Source: Bolinopsis microptera (taxonomy: Eukaryota; Ctenophora; Tentaculata; Lobata; Bolinopsidae). From it: 64,000 bases of DNA. A model generated the notes under the pieces. That model worked only from the letters and a program-made list of their open reading frames with translations. It searched no databases and was not told the origin of the DNA. Positions 59,306 to 64,000 of the stretch are shown here, piece after piece. Each line of letters starts with the position of its first letter. Position 1 is the first letter of the stretch. Position numbers and translations under genes: made by a program. The stretch covers positions 20,761,283 to 20,825,282 of the forward strand of contig NC_087082.1 of assembly GCF_026151205.1 (NCBI RefSeq), read 5' to 3'.

Positions 59306-62300
59306 TCACACAAACTGCTTTCTGGCCATCAGGGCTTCAACAGCTCTCTCGATCTCAGCTAGGAGTCCAGTAAAGTGCCGTTCAGTGGAAGAGAGGTGGT
59401 TCACATGTCCCGGTTCTACAAGCCACAAAAATGCGTCTGAAGACAGGGGGGGGGGGGGGGGGGTTAAATTGTGTGACTTATTATTGGTCAACTGTTTATA
59501 AATATTGGTTAAGTTCTATAATTTATTAGTCAACTGTGGTCGGTGTTACTGGAAAACAGATAATACATATTCCGAATAATGTCTGTAAATAAGAAAGCTG
59601 TCATTAAGAAGGACTATTCTAGGTAGAGATGGTAAATTACCACTAGCAGCGATGTTGGGAGCGTAGTGAAGGTGGTGGACGGAGAAGGACTGTATCGCGG
59701 ACACCAGGTCACAAACTGCCGTAAAGTTATTCTTCAGCTGGGACACCGGTACCTGGAAACATAGTTTAGCAATGTGACAATAGCAGTTCACTGTGAGGAT
59801 CTGTATATCTACTCAACCGGCTACCGGACAACTGAACCCAACATGACAATTTAGACTAACCCTAACCCTAATCGTAACCCTAACCAATTAAGCTGATTGG
59901 TTAGTGGAAACCACAACATAATTATATTTATATTTATAATACCCTCGACCATTCAATAGTCTACCCATGTTTAGCATACAGTAGTAGCTCAGTTTAATAG
60001 AATTTATCTTAACAATCCATGTTTATTTCAGGAATTAGGACGTTCAAAGAAAAACTGAAATTATTTACGATAATCCAAAAACTTTTCACTTTCATTTCAA
60101 ATTTACCATACGCAATATAGCTGGTCCATAATGTTTCTGTCGAAGTCTGTAGCTTCTTCTGTTATCGAGAAATTTAGAGCACTCAATTTTTCAATATGCT
60201 ACACTAACCGAGAATTTCGGATAGAAAACATTTTCATAATGAGTATGACTCACGAATTAGTGAGCTCAAAGAAACAGTGAAAATCTGAATATTACTTGAA
60301 AAATGTTTCACTTCTATTGGAAAGCTTAAATTTACAATACGCAATGGCTGGCATATAATGTTTCTGTCGAAGTCTGTAGCTTCTTCTCCTATTTGTGTAA
60401 TTAGAGTGCTTTATCTGTATGGCAATAAAATAAGACGGATAGAAATTAATAACTCTATCCAATTATTTATCTCAAAACTAACGATTCACGAACCTAATAA
60501 AATCAAAAATCTTAGATAAAAAAGTTATAGTGAATAGAGGGACTCACTCCTGAAACAGATAAATAATTACAGTTTCGTATTTGCTACGCATTTGAAGCGA
60601 TACCAATAATGGTTACGTAGAGTGGTTGGAAGTGTAGTGTCATTTTAACCAGAAGTTTCTGTTCGCCACCATTAAATCTTTTATGAATTCTGTATGTTGA
60701 CTGTCGAGCTCGAAATACACCCCATATAAATAGTGCTTTCTAGTCAGGTTTATCGAACAGACTCAATAATATAGGGAAGAAGGATTTTATCAAAGAACTG
60801 TATGCTGGTCAGCATATTCGACCAATGGTTGTGGTTTGATATGGAAAATGGAAGGAATCAACGAGTTATCCTGCCTTGATAAATTATTTGCACGGGTAAA
60901 TTATATTCGTATTTATTCCTAAAATCAATAAGTTGGCCATCTACTGCCTTCAATGCCAGTTGCTTGACTGCCTTCGACACTAATAAATCTAAATAAGCTA
61001 CTATTGCCTATTTGTTTTCAGTATGATAATTTACTGATTTCCAAAACTGATAAAATATTATTAATTAGAGAGCAAAATTACCTCGTCTCTAAAAAATGAA
61101 TGCCCTAATTATTCGTCGCCCAAAAAAGTCCGAATTTCTTGCCCAAATTTGTGGTATGCAAATTTATTAACCCAGAAGATTTGGCACACAAATTTTTGGG
61201 AACTAAGATATTAAGCGCATCATATTACCAATTTTTTTCATAACGTAGAGTGTTGTTCAGGCATTATTATATCTATAACAGATAATACCTTCGTACTCCT
61301 TTGTGTGTCACCTGATGATAACCTGTTTCCAGCAATAAATGTTACCAAGTAACGTTGCGACACGATCTTTCATATAGTGGCTAGCCGTTTCTGTTCTCCT
61401 TTCTTGGTTAATGTTAGTCAGGATCGACTTCAGTATATCAAGTATTACATAGAATTTTACAAATCTTTTGCAGAATGAGCGATTTGGTAAGTAAAGTGTG
61501 CGGCTCCTGTGGCAAGGGCTCCTTGGTGAGATACTGCAGCTCTGCAGCAGAAGTATTGTCAGAAAGGAGATTGGGGGAATCATTCAAAAAACTGCCCAGT
61601 TGTCAAAGTTTATCCAGATGGTGAAGAGAAGGATTTAAGAAAAATAGGGGAAAAGGATCATGTTACAGGAAAAGTGAGGAACATCCGAGATATTGGGAAC
61701 TCAGTCGCTAGTGAAATGGACATGATAGTCAAAATTCAAACCACCGTAAATCTTACATTTAGGCCAAACCTACTGGTGTACAACGAATCAAGAGATTACC
61801 ATGTCTACATAAAAGGACATGACCGGTACTACGATGCAATAAATGACAAGGTATTGTTAGAAGGACTGCCATGTGTTCGGAAGGATCCCCGACTCAGAAA
61901 ACTTTACGTCAAAGCTCATCTCAATTTGGACTCATCTCTAGATATTTACCTGGACAGCACATATAATATTAAAAAGTGGTAAACTTAACCACTGTTTTAT
62001 AAACTATATTTATGTTTGTAGTGTTATTTTGAATATTTGTTTTGTTCTAGATTGAACTAAATTAGCGTACAGATTCAGTAACTAACATAACCGATTATGT
62101 TTTTACTAAAATTATTGTAACTGTTTCTTTGTACCTATACATTAACATACTTTTTCAGATATATCTTAGTTCTCATCTACCAAACCAATTAAATTTTAAA
62201 TATATATCCCAATTTATTATTCAAAGGAACCAGAAACATTTCAAAAGGCCTGACAGCCGTTCTGCCAGCCAAACAAGGTTTCTACTCAGTGCTCTGCAAA

Positions 62301-62509
62301 TTAAATATTGAAACAATGAATCTTACCTGATGGAAAGCGCGGCAACTATCAAGGAACTTGTTGACGTCAGGTATCAGTACGGACAGGAAGTTCTGAAGTT
62401 CAGTCAGCTGAACAGTGATTCCCGGACCAGGTACGGACAGTTTCTGCTCTACAAACGTCACCACTTGCTGCTTGAACACGGTCATTGAGCCGGACATATC
62501 GTCTAGTAC
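59306..62509 (-). CDS. Last three exons of an unrecognised helical protein
   Basis: Exons in order of translation: 62327-62509 (VLDDMSGSMTVFKQQ ... LIPDVNKFLDSCRAFHQ), 59641-59752 (VPVSQLKNNFTAVCDLV ... HYAPNIAAS) and 59306-59436 (DAFLWLVEPGHVNHL ... ALMARKQFV, then stop). Splice phases agree (0 then 1) and sites are canonical. The segment is about 140 residues, mostly amphipathic helix, like the C-terminus of a large cytosolic scaffold or complex subunit, but I do not recognise the family. Upstream exons would lie beyond the window or in 62510-64000, where I could not find them. The 2.6-kb intron contains a MYND-type ORF on the other strand. Confidence 0.7.
60060..60415. repeat. Degenerate direct repeat (period about 230 bp)
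   Basis: 60060-60185 and 60290-60415 share AATGTTTCTGTCGAAGTCTG and TAGCTTCTTCT with flanking similarity. They lie in the intron of the minus-strand gene. Confidence 0.75.
61475..61982 (+). pseudogene. MYND-type zinc-finger ORF with a frame break
   Basis: From the ATG at 61475 the frame reads VCGSCGKGSLVRYCS. It then slips near 61545 to another frame, QKYCQKGDWGNHSKNC, and stays open to the stop at 61980-61982. The Cys/His pattern with QKGDW..H...C is that of MYND fingers (protein-protein interaction modules), but one pair of Cys is blurred at the break. The rest (about 110 residues, TTVNLTFRPNLLVYNE ... YIKGHDRYYDAI) is not recognised. There is no intron in the ORF and it lies antisense in another gene's intron, so a retrocopy is possible. 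A single-base assembly error would also explain the break. Confidence 0.55.
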
Positions 62510-62534
62510 CTGGTGGGGGTTTAGGGCTTACAGA

Positions 62535-62612
62535 GGGGGAAAGGAATGAGAAGGGGGAAGGGAAGGGGAGAGGGGAAGGGAAGGGGAAGGGGGTAGGGGA
62601 GGGGAAGGGGGT
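62535..62612. repeat. Purine-only G/A tract
   Basis: About 75 bp of GGGAAGGG-type units, almost free of pyrimidines on the plus strand. It can form triplex or G-quadruplex structures. Confidence 0.85.
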
Positions 62613-64000
62613 AGGGTCAGTGTTACACCCCTTAAAACTAGAGATTCAGATTGAAAAATAATTCTAAAGCTTCTTGACGGTAAACAGACTTACAGTCGAT
62701 ATCGACAGAAAGCCTACAATCTACATGTATAGAAATTAGAAAGTTTAGGTCACCATCATTATTTTCCCCAAATTATTTTTCACGTATTTTCCTTAATTAT
62801 GACTTTATCGATTTACTATCAATTTATCAATATAGTAAGTTCTAAACATGATTCATCAAACAATCAATGAACACTAGTATTTGATCATGAATTGCTTTAA
62901 AAATGATTTTGGACACGTTCCATTAAAAATAAGCAAGCTCTGTCACTACTTTTTTGGCCACGGCGGTGAAATTTCGGGATTAGTATAGTGGAAGATAACA
63001 CTGTCGGTCTTCTATATCCTCTGGAAGATTATAAGTTAAGTTGAGGCTAACTTTCAAAGGCTCAAATTTAATTTCTCAAATATTGGGTTTTATTTTTGTA
63101 AAATAAGGAGACGGAAAAAAATCCCCAACTACGATGATTTAATTTGGGGTACGAAATGTTTCGGTAAAAATTCCCATATTTTCATTCCCAAATCATTTAG
63201 GTCACCGGAATTAAGTCGAACATAAATATGTCTCATATAATAAGGTAAGGAACGCTTATCGACTGTGATGTCTAGGACATGGCACGAAAAGACAAGTTGT
63301 TTAAAGTTTTTAAAAATCTACAGGAGTTTCTTTAACATATAGAACAATTCTATTCAGTTAATATTCAGTATTTATAGTTCATACTGTATATGGATACCAG
63401 ACTTCGATGCAACTCTCAATATAGAGACATAAACAGTTTCATGCGCAGATTAACGTGATTTACAGAATAGCTAAATGTTCAAAACTTTTAAATTTGTCTT
63501 CAGAATAAGATAGAAACCTAGGCTTTCATTGCCGTGGAGAACTCACTAATTGTTCCATCCTAACAGGATAATACACAATAAATCTAATAACTAACTAACC
63601 AGTAATAACTAATAGAGACTTAAAGTACTGAGCTGGCTATGTAGGGATTCCTATTCAAGTTATACAGGGGTACCCTGACTGGGAGTTGAGGAGGTAACTG
63701 TTAGGTTTGACAAGCTGTCAGATGGCTGCTAAGTCTAAACGTGATCATTCAGTTTATATTTTTGAAACTAATTTTTTTCTGTACTATTCGTTTTTTCTCT
63801 GTTGAAAGTCTTTTTGTCTATTATACAGGTTATTGGGTTTTAAGTAGGTGAAAATTTCCCCCGAAAGGCTGACAGAGACATCATTTTAAAATGATCTCTT
63901 GATTAAAGGTTTAAAGTCCTCGATATTATTTGAACCTACACTTACTTACCAGTTACCACTCAATTCTCATTATTTTCGAACGTTAAAAATAAAAATTTTT
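62613..64000. other. AT-rich stretch with no gene that I can support
   Basis: Possible intron or upstream region of the minus-strand gene that ends at 59306. A donor-like GTAAGTAAG (minus strand) is near 63941, but all frames before it carry stops. Confidence 0.4.

Overview
This window is nuclear DNA from an animal. It is AT-rich, the genes are split by short GT-AG introns, and it encodes an adhesion GPCR, a VPS13-family protein, an immunoglobulin-superfamily giant, a THAP/P2X7-like relic and a LINE. The domain mix (PAN/sushi adhesion GPCR, Ig plus galactose-binding-like secreted protein, a secreted lectin-like protein) fits an early-branching aquatic invertebrate, perhaps a cnidarian or sponge. 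That placement is inference and I cannot name the species.

Layout. 1-2604: one arm of a long inverted repeat, the last exon of a possible tubby/LURP-like gene (+), then AT-rich sequence. 2605-13464 (-): a complete 14-exon adhesion GPCR that I reconstructed with consistent splice phases (about 1,076 aa). Its 4.8-kb intron between TM5 and TM6 holds a 2.65-kb array of 39-bp repeats that reads as a 13-residue coiled-coil repeat on the other strand, a TTAA-flanked transposon, and many copies of a 16-bp palindrome. 15318-29096 (-): the C-terminal part of a VPS13-type lipid-transfer protein. Its introns hold a 1.8-kb foldback transposon, a THAP/P2X7-like pseudogene, a three-copy segmental duplication that doubled a small exon, GC-rich organelle-like hairpins and a near-perfect foldback MITE. 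29321-30185 (+): a small secreted lectin-like gene.

31924-55913 (-): the most striking locus. It encodes a signal peptide, a galactose-binding-like domain, 22 tandem near-identical Ig exons (period about 472 bp, every exon phase 1-1), then further divergent, intron-split Ig-like domains and a Cys-containing tail with no obvious membrane anchor. A LINE of about 4.7 kb with an open endonuclease-RT ORF, poly(A) and target-site duplication sits in one of its introns. A TTAA-flanked transposon sits 10 bp from the last cassette.

56-64 kb: largely repeat-rich non-coding DNA, the second arm of the inverted repeat (58281-58873), the last three exons of an unrecognised helical protein (-), and a frameshifted MYND-type zinc-finger ORF (+).

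The three large genes share the minus strand. I see no pathway linking them. The repeat content explains most of the intron length. All exon models and repeat comparisons were done by eye, so a boundary may be off by a base or two.
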